A DNA stretch of 64,000 nucleotides from Choristoneura fumiferana. Its lineage: Eukaryota > Arthropoda > Insecta > Lepidoptera > Tortricidae. Shown in pieces: positions 1-11,279 of this stretch. The position numbers and the translations under genes are program-made. Under the pieces are notes generated by a model that made no database searches, was not told the origin of the DNA, and saw only the letters and a program-made list of their open reading frames with translations. Location of the stretch: positions 8,069,079 through 8,133,078 of the forward strand of contig NC_133486.1 in the NCBI RefSeq assembly GCF_025370935.1, read 5' to 3'. How positions within the stretch are numbered: the first letter of the stretch is position 1; each line of letters opens with the position of its first letter.

Positions 1-2579
1 TTGTCCCGCGAAAAGTAACAACCAGCACAAACCACAAACCAAGACGCGTCCAACATTTCATCATCGAAAATAAACAACAAATCTGATAAATAGCTCGCAA
101 CATGTAGAAATGTGAAAATCCACCAACAGCGCATGTCGCCGGCCTGAATTTTGATATGTTTAATTGCTAAATATAATTAATACGTCGTGTACTGTAAAAC
201 AGTTATATTCCGGAAAATCGAAAGTGATATAGGTCAGGTTATTTGTAGCTTCGCTCAAAAATTAATATTTCGATGTGCTAGAGGAATAAAAAGTATGTAC
301 GGTTAGTGACCAGATTGATATTATGTAACATTGACTGCATTTGCTCACGGTTTCGCTCGTATTTTTATATCCGGCATTTGAATTTGGATTTCGGGATCGC
401 GCAAATAAGCCCGCGTAAATTCTCAAAAAATACATCGCGGTTTTCATTTACGTTGCATGAAAATTGCCGTGGCAAGTCTCTTAATTTAGCGGTCGAGACT
501 TCGGCGTTCTTATCAATCCGTGCGAATATCGGATAAAAAGTAGCCTATGTATTATTTCAGAAATCCTGCTATCCACTTGCAAAATTTCATTTAAATTCGT
601 CTAGCTGGTTTAGTGTGAAGGAGTAATAAACACACGGACACAAACCACAAGCGAAGCAAACAAAATAGTGAACCGAGCGAAAAATAAATCATAAAAATGA
701 TAATTTACGATACTTACTTATAAAAAAAATCCTTATAATGAGAACGGGTTATGTTTGCAAACTAACGTAATGTACCTAAGCCATATTAGAATTTACGCGT
801 CAATCCGCTTGCGTCTCATAGAGTACTTAGTCATCAAATCTACAAAGCGACAGAAATCTTAATGAACAACAAAACTAACGCGGTTATCTCGCATAACTTT
901 ACTTTTTACAGTTTGCTGTCAATGTCGCTGTTTGTATCGTTGGTTCGTGTTTTTCAGTTTGTATTTTGAGATTAAAACACTAATAACATAAAGCTAATCA
1001 TAATAATTTAATTAAAAGCGCCATCATGCAAACGTCACCCGCGTTCATTAAGAACTCTGTCGCTGTCGCACAGTAGGTAGGTACATTGTAACGTAAAGAA
1101 AACTCACTAACTTTATTAAGTACCTACTTTAACTGGTGGCGCCTTGTTTACATTCGACATTTCTTTTTATTTTATTAGAACATTTGCATTTCTGAATCTG
1201 CAGCGATGTAAATGACCAGTTTTAAGTCAATCAGTTCATCTTAAACAGCAAAGATTTATTATAATTAACACAATCTATCTACTCTGAAGTAAAGCACTCT
1301 CTAGTTACGAAACCCAACTAAAAGCACTCGTATAAAACGAAGCGTCTAAATACGTTAGAAATATTAATTACACACGATAATCATCTTGAAGTGTTTCTGT
1401 AAATCTTCTAGACCAGTTTTCGGATTTATTTTTATTACTGTACGCACGTTTTGGGGGCTTATTTGTTTACTTGTTGTCGTTTTTATTGCATCTGAGATCG
1501 TTGATGACATTCCTGCAGTGTGGCACCATTGTCGGTTGGCGCGCTTTTTTACTTTTTTTAATACTGAAGCATTTTTGGGCCTCGATTTCTATAGTTAGTC
1601 AGAGGCGTACTATAAACGATGTCGTGATATTTTTAGTTTTTTTTTTTAACATTATAGCGTTTTGTTTTAAGGATGTGACTGTTATAGCATGAGAATACGT
1701 CAAAGTTAAATGCGTTTTGTTACGTCATGATGTTGTTGTAATGTAATTTTAGGTTAAAAAATATTAAGTACTTGCCTAATTGACAGACAGTAACCAATTG
1801 GCAAATCACTACATCAAGTAATACAATAAAACGAGGTACTTTAAATATTTGGCATGTACCCAGCTGGGATACAAGACTGTGAGTGCCGTGTAGTTTCCTC
1901 TACATTACAACAAGAAGTGCACGTTACGTGAAATAGATGGCGTTCGGGACGCGCGCTTCCGCTGCGGCTCGCCCGTGGACTATCAATGTGTCAAGTTCTT
2001 TAAAAATTTTAATCTGTGCGATTGGGATTTAACTATTTTTGCATTGCATACGAAAAATCATAATAAGTATTTTACGCCTTGTGTGATCTTATTTTGCCAA
2101 TGTAGGCCCTCCATTTTTCACTCGGTAGTTTTTTTTTTCGCAAAACAGTTATTCTATTTCAATAATAGTTTACTGAATTTCCTGTAAATTCTCCATGCCC
2201 ACTAAGTTACTAAAGTGTAAAGGTAAACACCCATAGAGTAAAAGGGAAAGAATTTCTTCGTTTATATCCCGACCCTTCATGTCATCGAAATTAATCTCTA
2301 TAGTGAAATTGGATAAAAGTCAAACTTCTTCCCATAGAATCTCTCTGGTGGTCTCTCATGGATCTCGGTGGTGCGAGATCATAGCCGTGATCTCTCAGCG
2401 CAACCATTTCTGTAATAACTTTTGCGCCCGTGCGTCCGCGCAATGCGTTAAGAAACGTATCGCGCGAATCAGCCGTAGGATGTTATAAATTATCTAACTG
2501 CGTGTCAAATTAATTCGAGGAATGCCCGTCTTTGAGTGGTGGATGTTTCCGCGCGGGCTCGCTTATTAATCGCGCGACG

Positions 2580-3110
2580 CGGCGAATCCGTCAGCGGATG
2601 CGGTGAATCTGACCTAAATCTGCGACGAGCTGAAGAGAGTATGGATTCTCATTAATTTATTGTTGACTTCTCGCGTTGATAGTGTTTTGTTTCTTCCAAT
2701 AGTCCGATTGGCAGTTGGTGGCGAATCCGCCAGCGGATGTGGTGAATCTGACCTGTCTGCGATGAGTGGAAGACAATGGAATTTCATTAATAATTTAGTA
2801 TCGTGACTGACTGTTCTGACAGATCTTAGTCGTAGTATTTTGTTTCTTGTAATTATTAGAGTGGTAGTAGATGGTGAATCCATCAGGTGAGGCGGTTTCG
2901 CGAATCTGATCAGAAACTGGCGGGATATGGGGGGTTGTAGAAAAAACTATGGTTTTAATTTATTAGTTTTTGATCGAATTATTATCATATTCAGCGTCTT
3001 TCGTTTCTTTTAATAGTCTAAGAGGTGAAATAGTTGCGTATATCTATCAGAGGATGCAGCGAATCTGTCCCAATAGATATGCAATGGATTTTCGCATTTT
3101 TTACATCGAT
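2580..3110. repeat. Degenerate ~150-bp tandem array
   Basis: A core reading roughly GCGGATGCGGTGAATCTGACC recurs near 2591, 2732, 2880 and 3052, each followed by a TGCGA-type motif, a start of ATGG-ATTT and a TTTTGTTTCTT-A-TAGT stretch. Spacing is about 140-160 bases. A shorter echo is at 3408-3440. Units are well diverged and do not share an open frame, so this looks like an old non-coding minisatellite. Confidence 0.55.
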
Positions 3111-3299
3111 TGTGTTTTGATAGTTGTTACTATACCTTGACAAGTTCGTACGTGACACAGTAGAACCCTGGCGCTGGGAGCCTCTGCTGCCTTTGTCAAG
3201 ATTTTTTTGACAAGCACAGCAAATGTCTAGATATATTCAAACGTTATTAATTTCTGTTCTAGTTGCAAGTACTACACAAATTTAGGTCGTGCTAAACTT

Positions 3300-3390
3300 C
3301 ATCCCAGCCTATATACGTCCCACTGCTGGGCACAGGCCTCCTCTCAGAACAAGAGGGCTTGGGCCATAGTTCCCACGCGGGCCCAACTAA
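3300..3390 (+). repeat. Truncated SINE 3' part
   Basis: The stretch matches the tail half of the complete SINE at 19891-20263: the segment beginning CATCCCAGCCTATATACGTC and ending in CACGCGGGCCC. The tRNA-like head is missing. Confidence 0.7.
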
Positions 3391-3935
3391 ACTTATCTTA
3401 CTTATCAGATGCGAATCTGACGTAAATCTGCGAAAACGAACTGTGAGGAAAAGTTAAACGTTTGTCTATAGATTTCAAAATTTCAAGTGGATTTAAAACC
3501 GACTATCAAATAAACTGCATTCGCCCTGAAGCTATTTTCGATCGTCAACATTCCAAGCATAGTTTTATGTCAAAATATTTCCACCGATCCCATCACTAGA
3601 TGATTATATTTGAACGCGGGGGTGCTATATTGCAGCATCAAAGTAAATGAAGTCTGAAACGCAATTGAAATACATCTTCTACACCTCTATACTTCTATAA
3701 GTACCTCTTCTTTGAAACACTTGCTGATTACGATTTGTTAAAATAGCAGTAAGTATAGTATACTAGTGACGATGACGTATTACATTTATAAGGTTAATGA
3801 AGGTGTGCGACCACATAACTAAGGTAGACCCGACGACTGGTCTCTGCACCAATACCTAGTATTTTTTTTTTTTTTTTGCTGGTTTAGTTTTGGAAAAAGG
3901 TGAAGTTGCCGGCTTTGATTATACCTATATAGACT

Positions 3936-4241
3936 CAGTGGCGTAGCGTAGTTTTAAGGGGCATTTAAGGGGCGGAAAAATACCTACCATATTTTTTTAT
4001 GGTATGTGTGAAGTTCCCAATCCGCACTGGGCCCGCGTGGGAACTACGGCCCAATAGTGTTCTCATTCTGAGAGGACTGTGACCAGCAGTGGGATGTGTA
4101 TAGGCTGGGATGATGATGATAACTCCATAACAAAAAAAATGTCGCAACTACGATTCGGACCGATTACAATGAGTACCATAAATAAGAGGGCGGGAAAATT
4201 TTCTTCCGCCCCGGGCTGCTGATACCCACGCTACGCCACTG
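3936..4241. mobile_element. hAT-type MITE with nested SINE fragment
   Basis: Terminal inverted repeats CAGTGGCGTAGCGTAG and CTACGCCACTG are bounded by a perfect 8-bp duplication TATAGACT (3928-3935 and 4242-4249), the size hAT transposases make. There is no coding capacity. A reverse-oriented SINE fragment lies inside at about 4000-4118. Confidence 0.85.
4000..4118 (-). repeat. SINE fragment inside the hAT MITE
   Basis: The segment is homologous in reverse orientation to 19891-20005, including the GGGCCCGCGTGGGAACTA core and the GATGATGAT tail. Confidence 0.7.
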
Positions 4242-5252
4242 TATAGACTTTCTGTATTTTTATTTACTGATGTATATTTTAACCTTTCTTTCAGTATAAG
4301 GGATATATTAATAGTTGATGATTACGTAGTAACTTAGAATAAGTATACTTTATTGTATAAACGTTTAGGTATACAAATTATTTAAAGTTACCATTCTCTA
4401 TGGTTGGTGAATTTCTAACCCAACGATCGGCATCACCATCGTGCGCCAACTCATCCAGTCTTGGGCACTTTTCTGCGTGGAAATGACTTAGGATATCTAT
4501 ATATTTGCTATTTTTGGGTACAACGCAAGACAAATATTCTCAATCAGTAAAGTGACTGACAAAAAGCGGGATAGACACTAGGCAGTTTTGTTTATTTCAT
4601 ACACGAGCAACTATCATTACCTACAGGTTATAACCTAATGCAATAGTGTCTAAATTATAATTTTACATTTTGTCATAAATTAAGATACATACTTATTCTA
4701 AACCATAACATAATGTACATGCATAATTTTTGTCGCTTATAGGTACTTTTTGTACATAAACACTCTAATTTTATTAAAATACTTAGGTATACGTTTAATA
4801 AAATGAGTGTATAAAATAGTTAAGAATCACTTGTCATTACTGAACATTATATTCCCAGCTACACATCCAACTGTCCATAAAATCTCAGGAATCCAACAGG
4901 TGCTCGAGATTATGTTATTTTAAGCCACAAACGACCAAGCTTTTATTATGATGAATTCATTAGTAAAGATTATAATTTAGAGAGCTTTCAGATTTAAAAA
5001 ATGTCGTATAGTTCAAGTTAACTTGGATGCCATCAATTACAGGCGTTATACCATCGCCCGGTTTGTCTATCAACATTTTAATTAAGTCAGTGATTATTCC
5101 TTGATAAAACTGATGCAACTGAATTTATGTTTCAGTTATCATTAATTCATTATAATGTGATTGACACTAACTTGTGCTTCAGTGTCAATTTGTCGAAAAG
5201 GACACAAACAAAAAAGAATCAGAATCAAAATAGTAAATAAGCTATTTAGGTA

Positions 5253-5356
5253 CAGTCACCAGCATTAATATCTGCCACAGCGGAGGTGCAAAAATATCTG
5301 ACACGTCCTTTCGGCCCTAGAAATAGAGTCGTGTCAGATATTGGTGCTGGTGACTG
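5253..5356. mobile_element. Tc1/mariner-type MITE (TA target)
   Basis: The near-perfect hairpin starts CAGTCACCAGCA and ends TGCTGGTGACTG, with a TA on each side. It has a sister at 24859-24989, where an empty site confirms the TA duplication. Confidence 0.8.
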
Positions 5357-5728
5357 TACCTTCTCATACCGAACAAACAACCTTAAATCAATCACGAATT
5401 CACGAAGTATTTGTTGCGAAAATTTACCTCGACGTTTCGACAACATTACAGCGGCCGTGGTCGACTCCATCAAGTGACCATGGCCTCTGCGTTGTGGTCG
5501 AAACGTCAAGGTAAATATAGGAATAAGATTGACTCCCTATAAATATATTAGTTATGTGTGAGAATTGTGAAACTTTCAAACAATATATTATACTTACCTT
5601 ATATTATTAAATTAATAATAACAAAACTACGGACTGGAAAACACAGATACTTAGTTCTATTGACTAATATTGTCTGTTGCACAATCTCAATCTCAATGTC
5701 TTCCATGCCTACAGTCTTTCTTTAAGTA

Positions 5729-5859
5729 CAGTCTACGTCATAAATAAGTGATCACTTTTGTACCTTGTCGCTTTCAGTCTGTACACAATTTTACGAAATT
5801 TCAAACATGCCGTTAAAATAACAAGTACAAAAGTGATCACTTATTTATGACGTTGACTG
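5729..5859. mobile_element. TA-flanked MITE
   Basis: Inverted ends begin CAGTCTACGTCATAAATAAG and are mirrored at 5828-5859, flanked by TA. Termini resemble those of the 5253 MITE, but the interior differs. Confidence 0.75.
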
Positions 5860-6714
5860 TACCTACCGCTGCTGTTGTGTCCGAATTTTTGAATTCCACT
5901 CATTCATGATGCAAAATACACTTTACAAAACGAATTTTCCATTAAAATTATGAACCCAACACTATAAACTATAAGCGGTAAGTGGGACCCCCGTCACAAA
6001 AGTGTTAATCTTAACTTAACTACCGTTTTACGGTCCACATTCACAAATAGCTATAATTTATAGCGCAGCTTAGCATAGCTACTGATGGACTCGTTTTCAT
6101 ATAATTAGTGGACAACGGGCCATTTGGTGTTTTTTATGCTTTCTTCTTGACTGCAGTTAAAAGTTTGGTAATCCGAATAAGTCTGCAACCTGTTCGGTGA
6201 TTTATGATCTACACGTTTACCTTCTTCGTCAATTAGGAGGGCAGGTTTAGAATTCTCCATCTTTATTTGTGATCCGATCGAGGACATTTAGGAAACAAGT
6301 ATGCTCTATGGATCTCTGGATCCCTATTCTTATTGGGTCTCAAGCCAAAAGGTACGACTATTCCAAGTATTTCCAAGACTTTGTTTCTCTCTCTATCTCT
6401 GTTTGTTTCTAGGCTGTATCATTTACCAGTAGTGTATGTATGTAGGTACCTAAAAGTAGGAATACACTTGTCTTGCTTTTTGTGTGTGTGCGAAGCCTTA
6501 ATAAGATATTTTTTGATCGTCTATGTCATAGACATAGAGATGTTTTCTGACCTGATGAGGTGAAAATTATTTCTAACCTGTTCTGCGGAAAATTCGATTA
6601 TCAATCGCTATCCCGCGGGAACTATGCTAATTTTCGATCCAAATCCGTTGAACCCTTTTTAGCGTTAAAAATATCCAAACCTTCACCTTTAAGATATTAA
6701 CAGGATTAGTGGGA

Positions 6715-6957
6715 TATCTGAAATGAGCCAATTGACCTAGCCCCAAACTAAGCAAAGCTTGTACTATGGATACTAGGCAACGGATAACCATACTTATATA
6801 GATAAATACATACTAAAATACATATTGAACATCCAAGACCCAAGAACAAACATTCATATTATTCATACAAATGCATGTCTGCCCCGGTCGGGAATCGAAC
6901 CCGGAACCTCAAGCTTCGTAGTCAGGTTCTCTAACCACTTGGCCATCGGATCGTCCA
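6715..6957 (-). mobile_element. tRNA-derived SINE
   Basis: On the minus strand the head (6957 to about 6885) resembles a tRNA, with an A-box-like TGGCCAAGTGGTTAGAG and a B-box GGTTCCGGGTTCGATTCCC. It is followed by a body containing TTATCCGTTGCCTAGTA and CAAGCTTTGCTTAGTTTGGG. The attached non-tRNA body marks it as a SINE and not a functional tRNA gene. Confidence 0.75.
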
Positions 6958-7169
6958 GTTGTATACATAAATAACTCATTCATCTTTAGGTATAATTATG
7001 TGGAAGGAAGAATGGAGTTACACTTTAAATCATTATAAAAACAGATTGTCAGGTTCATGGGAACTTTTCAGCTCTTCCTGACAGCCAAAAAAGTTCCTGC
7101 CAAAATACAATTTGACCCTGAGAATGTTCACAATTCGACAAAATACTAAAGATCCTTTGCCTCTTCCAG

Positions 7170-7464
7170 CATCATCCTGGGGCCAATCACAAGCGGAGGA
7201 GACCGAGAAAGCCAAGCTCGTCCGCCAACCAAAACGCGACGAGGCCGGCAAGCCGCACATCAAACGGCCAATGAACGCTTTCATGGTCTGGGCTAAGGAC
7301 GAACGGCGCAAGATATTGAAAGCCTGCCCAGACATGCACAACTCCAACATATCCAAGATCCTCGGAGCCAGATGGAAGGCTATGTCGAATGCTGAGAAAC
7401 AGCCATACTATGAGGAACAGTCGCGGCTGTCCAAGCAGCATATGGAGAAGCATCCGGATTATCG
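7170..7464 (+). CDS. SoxD: SoxD penultimate coding exon (HMG box)
   Basis: The exon begins with two bases completing a split codon, then reads SSWGQSQAEETEKAK before the HMG box. It carries nearly the whole box and ends within the codon after PDY. The acceptor is at 7168-7169 and the donor GTAAGA is at 7465. Confidence 0.9.
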
Positions 7465-7845
7465 GTAAGATTTCGAGATTAGATACCAAAGCCAGATATA
7501 TTTGCCACTTGATTAAATACGGTTAGTTTCATATTGACATACCCTTTTAAAATTCTGTTTTGCCTATATTTCAAGGAAAACATCTCAATTTTCAGGTACC
7601 GACCGCGACCGAAGCGAACTTGCATAGTAGACGGCAAGAAGATGCGGATATCGGAGTACAAGAATCTGATGCGCACGCGGCGCCAGGAGATGCGGCAGCT
7701 GTGGTGCCGGGAGGGGGGCAGCGAGCTCGGCTTCCTCCCCACCCTCGCGTCCCCTGGGCCTTCCAACTCTTCCCCCCCGCCCAATGGGGGTAACTACATG
7801 ACCCCTGGGTTCTCACCCCCGCTATCCCCCCGGGAGGAAGATTGA
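7170..7845 (+). CDS. SoxD: SoxD HMG-box transcription factor, 3' end (two exons)
   Basis: These are the last two coding exons of a group-D Sox protein (Sox5/6/13; fly Sox102F), a nuclear HMG-box DNA-binding regulator. Exon 7170-7464 follows a CTTCCAG acceptor and ends at a GTAAGA donor. Exon 7596-7845 follows a TTTTCAG acceptor and ends in TGA. Joined, CG+G restores an Arg codon. The HMG box starts at HIKRPMNAFMVWAKDERRKI, continues through MHNSNISKILG, and the KHPDYR / YRPRPKRTC junction crosses the intron. The DGKKMRISEYKNLMR and RRQEMRQLW motifs after the box are SoxD hallmarks. The tail after it is Pro/Ser/Gly-rich and short. The N-terminal coiled-coil exons lie outside the window. The start is not in view, so this is a partial gene. 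Confidence 0.93.
7596..7845 (+). CDS. SoxD: SoxD terminal coding exon
   Basis: It encodes the basic post-box region YRPRPKRTCIVDGKKMRI and a roughly 45-residue low-complexity Pro/Ser/Gly tail ending in REED, with TGA at 7843-7845. Confidence 0.9.
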
Positions 7846-8975
7846 GGAGCGGCGCGCGGCTGGCCTTACCCGCACGCCGCGCCCATCACCCACCCCTCTC
7901 ACCACCCCTGGTAACTTCTAGAAGACACTAGAATAATCTAGAAGGTATAGAGGTCTTTTATACCGAACATTGTTTGTGCAACGCCTGTGTAAAGTAAGGC
8001 TACCTTCATGCCAGTGTCACAATTGGATCTCTCTCGTTTATACAAAATATCTATAATTATGAGATTTATTCCATTAGTGATTTAAGCAAATCTTAGGACT
8101 CTGTAGGGGTTTCTCGATAAATTTGGCGTTTTAAACAAAATTGTGCCAAACGTTTAACCAACAATTAGGGAATTAGAGAAAATGTATATAACATGGATTG
8201 TTTGACTGGACGCTGGTTCATTCGGGAATATTGTATATAAAATATGAATGCAGCCTGTCATTGTAGATATTTAACTTGAACGTTTCGGCTTGTAGAGTAA
8301 GTTTCAGAGATTATATTAAGTATAACCATCTAAGTACTTTGTAAACTGTTCTAGACATGGGGCGTGTGGATGGACTCTGTAAAGTAATCAATGTATGTAA
8401 TGTAGACGCTTTAGACATTAATCGAGAATATATCAAACCAAAAATTCGAAGCGGTATGCTTGAAAATTAAGTGTTTTGAACACAGAACTGTTTTTTGAAT
8501 CCAGTGAGATCTGTTAAAGCATAATGATTGTAATAATAAATATCTTAATACTCATAGTTTTAGTAGAAATCGGTAAAATTGTAAGTTATCTGCAGGTTTA
8601 TCTTTTTGAACACCAATGACGCTGACGGCTATACTTGTCAAGGGCATGCTATGCTACATACGTCAAGTACAAATTCGTGTTAGCGTCGATGTTGTTCAAA
8701 GAGACATAATATAATTGTAAGAGGGTAGCGAAATTTTTCCGTCAAGGCAATCAGTTGTAGACGATAAAATGCTTTTGATTTTTTTTCAACCAGTGTGCAC
8801 AAAGCTTTACGTCGTCAATTTTATAATCGTCAATTGTTTTTGTACAAATCATTGTTTATTTTTCAAACTACGTTTTTACTAGCCGAGCAAGCCTTACGTT
8901 CCGGTAGTCAAACGTGGTACTAGTAAACCCACCGACTCGTGGGTTATTATATTAAAATATAAATAAAATAAAATA
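7846..8975 (+). other. SoxD: Probable SoxD 3'UTR
   Basis: This is AT-rich sequence after the SoxD stop with no open frame. Candidate AATAAA poly(A) signals lie at 8535-8540 and from 8962. TGTATATA at about 8181 and 8229 and TGTAAATA at 9362 resemble Pumilio sites. A loose inverted repeat at about 8600-8703 may be an old MITE. The true 3' end could be further downstream. Confidence 0.5.
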
Positions 8976-9594
8976 TTCGCTTTATCGAATCGTGCAATTT
9001 ACATTAGTAGAAAATAGCCTAAGCGGTAGTGTATGAGCATAATGATTTATAATAAGCGTTTATACCTAAGTACAGGTACAATGTTGTATAGATATAGAGT
9101 TAAAAACATGGTTGTTTAAGCGTTAATTGCCATTTTTAATTTTTGTTATTTATTTTTCTTATTATAAAAAAGTTTTGTTTATTCTCCTTTTTTATTCGTA
9201 ACGCTGTATGCCAGTAATTGAGATGCGTAGACTTAGATTAAGAGTAAATTGACAATGTGTACGTGAACTTAATGTTTATACCTAAGTAGTGTGTATTATT
9301 CTTAGTAAATGTGTAAGGTTTAGACAGTGCCGTTAAATTATTTATTTTTATGTTGAATACATGTAAATACGCGATATTTGATGGTAGACGTTAGTAATTG
9401 TGGTTATTTAATTATTGATACTTAAACTTTCACTGCTGAATGTATTATGTAAGTACATTACGTTCCATAGAATTTGAGGTAACTGAACATTTAGTGCAAG
9501 TATTTGATACGCCTGCGCTTAAAATATCACGCTTGCCTAAAAATATCGGGTTGGTATATTATGGCAATTACATGAGGGTGTGAATTATCAGGTC

Positions 9595-9872
9595 AATGAA
9601 CTAAAACAATTTGCTGACCCGGGACCTTATGATAGCTACGCTTATGCAAGATATGCGTGTTCATACAGTTCCTCCACCTCCACACTGTAAGAACACACAC
9701 AAATCACAAAAACCCATTTATCACCACCACCACACTTAGACACTGACGTGTTTCGAACGCAACCAGAGCTCAACTTCAGAGCACACCGTACACCATGCTA
9801 CCAGATATTAGACTCAGATGTTGGTTTAGTTCATTACTCAAGGACCTCCACAAAGTAATGCCTGATTCAATA
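9595..9872. mobile_element. Retroposon copy with inverted 5' part
   Basis: A 12-bp duplication AATTATCAGGTC (9583-9594 and 9873-9884) brackets the copy. The last ~57 bases run forward and end GCCTGATTCAATAAA, like the sister copy at 51170-51400. The preceding part (9595 to about 9815) is the reverse complement of that family's upstream segment. This is the layout expected from twin-primed, 5'-inverted non-LTR insertion. Confidence 0.75.
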
Positions 9873-9884
9873 AATTATCAGGTC

Positions 9885-10985
9885 GTACAAGTATGTTATC
9901 ATCACTTTCATCTTAGAATTACTCTTATTGCTGTATTGCCAGCCCCTTGGCAGTGCCGGATTTATATGTTATATGAGTGTAGGCCACTTTATATCCGTAT
10001 GCCAAAACACCCATTGTAATTTATTTATCTTTTTAACGTTTCTCTTATGTCAAATACTTGCATCAAAGGTTCCGATTTCAAGCTAGCCGATTGAGAGGGC
10101 GAAAATGCTCTGTATCGCTTGCACCTTCTGCTTAGAAGCGAGATAGCGCACTCTCACAGGCGGGCGTCAAAATTTGTACAAGCAAAATAGTTACGGAACA
10201 TAGAATGATAAAAGAGATTATACCATTATTAAAAGTAGATCTCGATGAACCCTTGTGTCTCGATGAACAATTTTTATTATAATTTATATTGAAGACAAAA
10301 TTTCGAATAAGTAGTTAATCTTGCCATGATTTTTGTTAAAACGGAAACATCACAGTACTTACTTAATTAAATAGTTAAGATTTTTTTACAAATCGTTGTA
10401 TTTTACCTTTTTTGTGTTTTGTTCAAGTTCCACAATGCACCCGTTTGACTTAGCATTCGAATTTTTCAAATGTATAAGTAGATAGATTTTTAGGTTTTAT
10501 TACCTAGTATAAACCAGGTCACATTGTTTAAAAATTGTGCCAAAACCCAAAAGTATATTAAAAAGTAAACATTAAAAATACACGTTTTGTTTAATTTGTC
10601 CTTAGTTAAAATCATACTATTAATTAAAAAAAATTCGCTTGCACAACATCCCTAGCGATTCCTTCATGTTTAGTAATTTTAGGCCTTATTCTCTCAAGGT
10701 AATAATATGCTTACCTATAGGTAGGTAGTGCATCTTTTACGATCACGAGTTATTTTAGTAAGGTGTAGTGCTGGCGTTATGACCACATATTTTGAACATT
10801 CCATATGAAATGAAACAAAAATACTTAAATCATTCGTTCCGTGGCATGAAGAGGAACTAAAAATCTGTAACTTTTCTGTTCTATGAAGGAGTTATCCGCT
10901 GTAGTTCGCTACTATTGGATTAATTTTTCGCATTTGGTTCTTTAAAAAAATCCTTCCTTCATTTTGGTAGTAGATCGATTTAAAA
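9885..10985. other. Intergenic, nothing recognised
   Basis: This is AT-rich DNA between the SoxD 3' region and HPS5. There is no coding frame of substance and no repeat I can name. Confidence 0.5.
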
Positions 10986-10989
10986 AAAA

Positions 10990-11275
10990 AACTTACCCTT
11001 TCTTTTTTTTGTCATTTTTGAAAAAATATAGTTTTTCTTACTCAGAGAATCAAGAGCACAATCGATTCCGATCGTTTAGCAAAAAATGACCCCATTTTTT
11101 CATACAAAATTTTGTGAGTCAGTTTTGTCACGCCCATACTGAGTGTATGAAAAAAAAGTCGCAAAACTGTCATTTTTTTGGGGGGACATTTTTTTAAACT
11201 GTCGAAATCGATTGTGCTCTTGATTCTGAGTAGGAAAAACCATATTTTTTCCAAAATTAAAAAAGGAAGGTAAGT
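10990..11275. repeat. Imperfect inverted repeat (MITE-like)
   Basis: The arms contain AGAATCAAGAGCACAATCGA and the mirrored TCGATTGTGCTCTTGATTCT, extending outward through GTTTTTC and A/T-rich segments. It has no coding content, and I found no clear target duplication. Confidence 0.6.
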
Positions 11276-11279
11276 ACAC

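Larger units (their letters stand above)
1..7169 (+). other. Non-coding repeat-rich region, probable SoxD intron
   Basis: No exon I can support lies here. The first SoxD exon in the window (7170) starts in mid-codon, so earlier exons lie upstream and this stretch is most simply intronic. Recognisable contents are listed separately: a degenerate tandem array, a hAT-type MITE, two TA-flanked MITEs and a tRNA-derived SINE. Positions 525-640 hold a decayed copy of the interspersed repeat that also surrounds the BEL element. A GC-rich patch at about 1930-1985 stands out from its AT-rich surroundings but gives no convincing protein. The remaining stretches (1-525, 640-2580, 3420-3930, 4250-5250, 5865-6715, 6960-7169) show nothing I recognise. 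Confidence 0.6.

Noticed and set aside
1930..1985. GC-rich patch as a SoxD upstream exon
   Set aside because: There is no acceptor/donor pair with a frame resembling SoxD. Composition alone is not enough.
6885..6957. tRNA gene on the minus strand
   Set aside because: A- and B-box-like motifs are present, but the sequence runs into a SINE body and the cloverleaf is imperfect.
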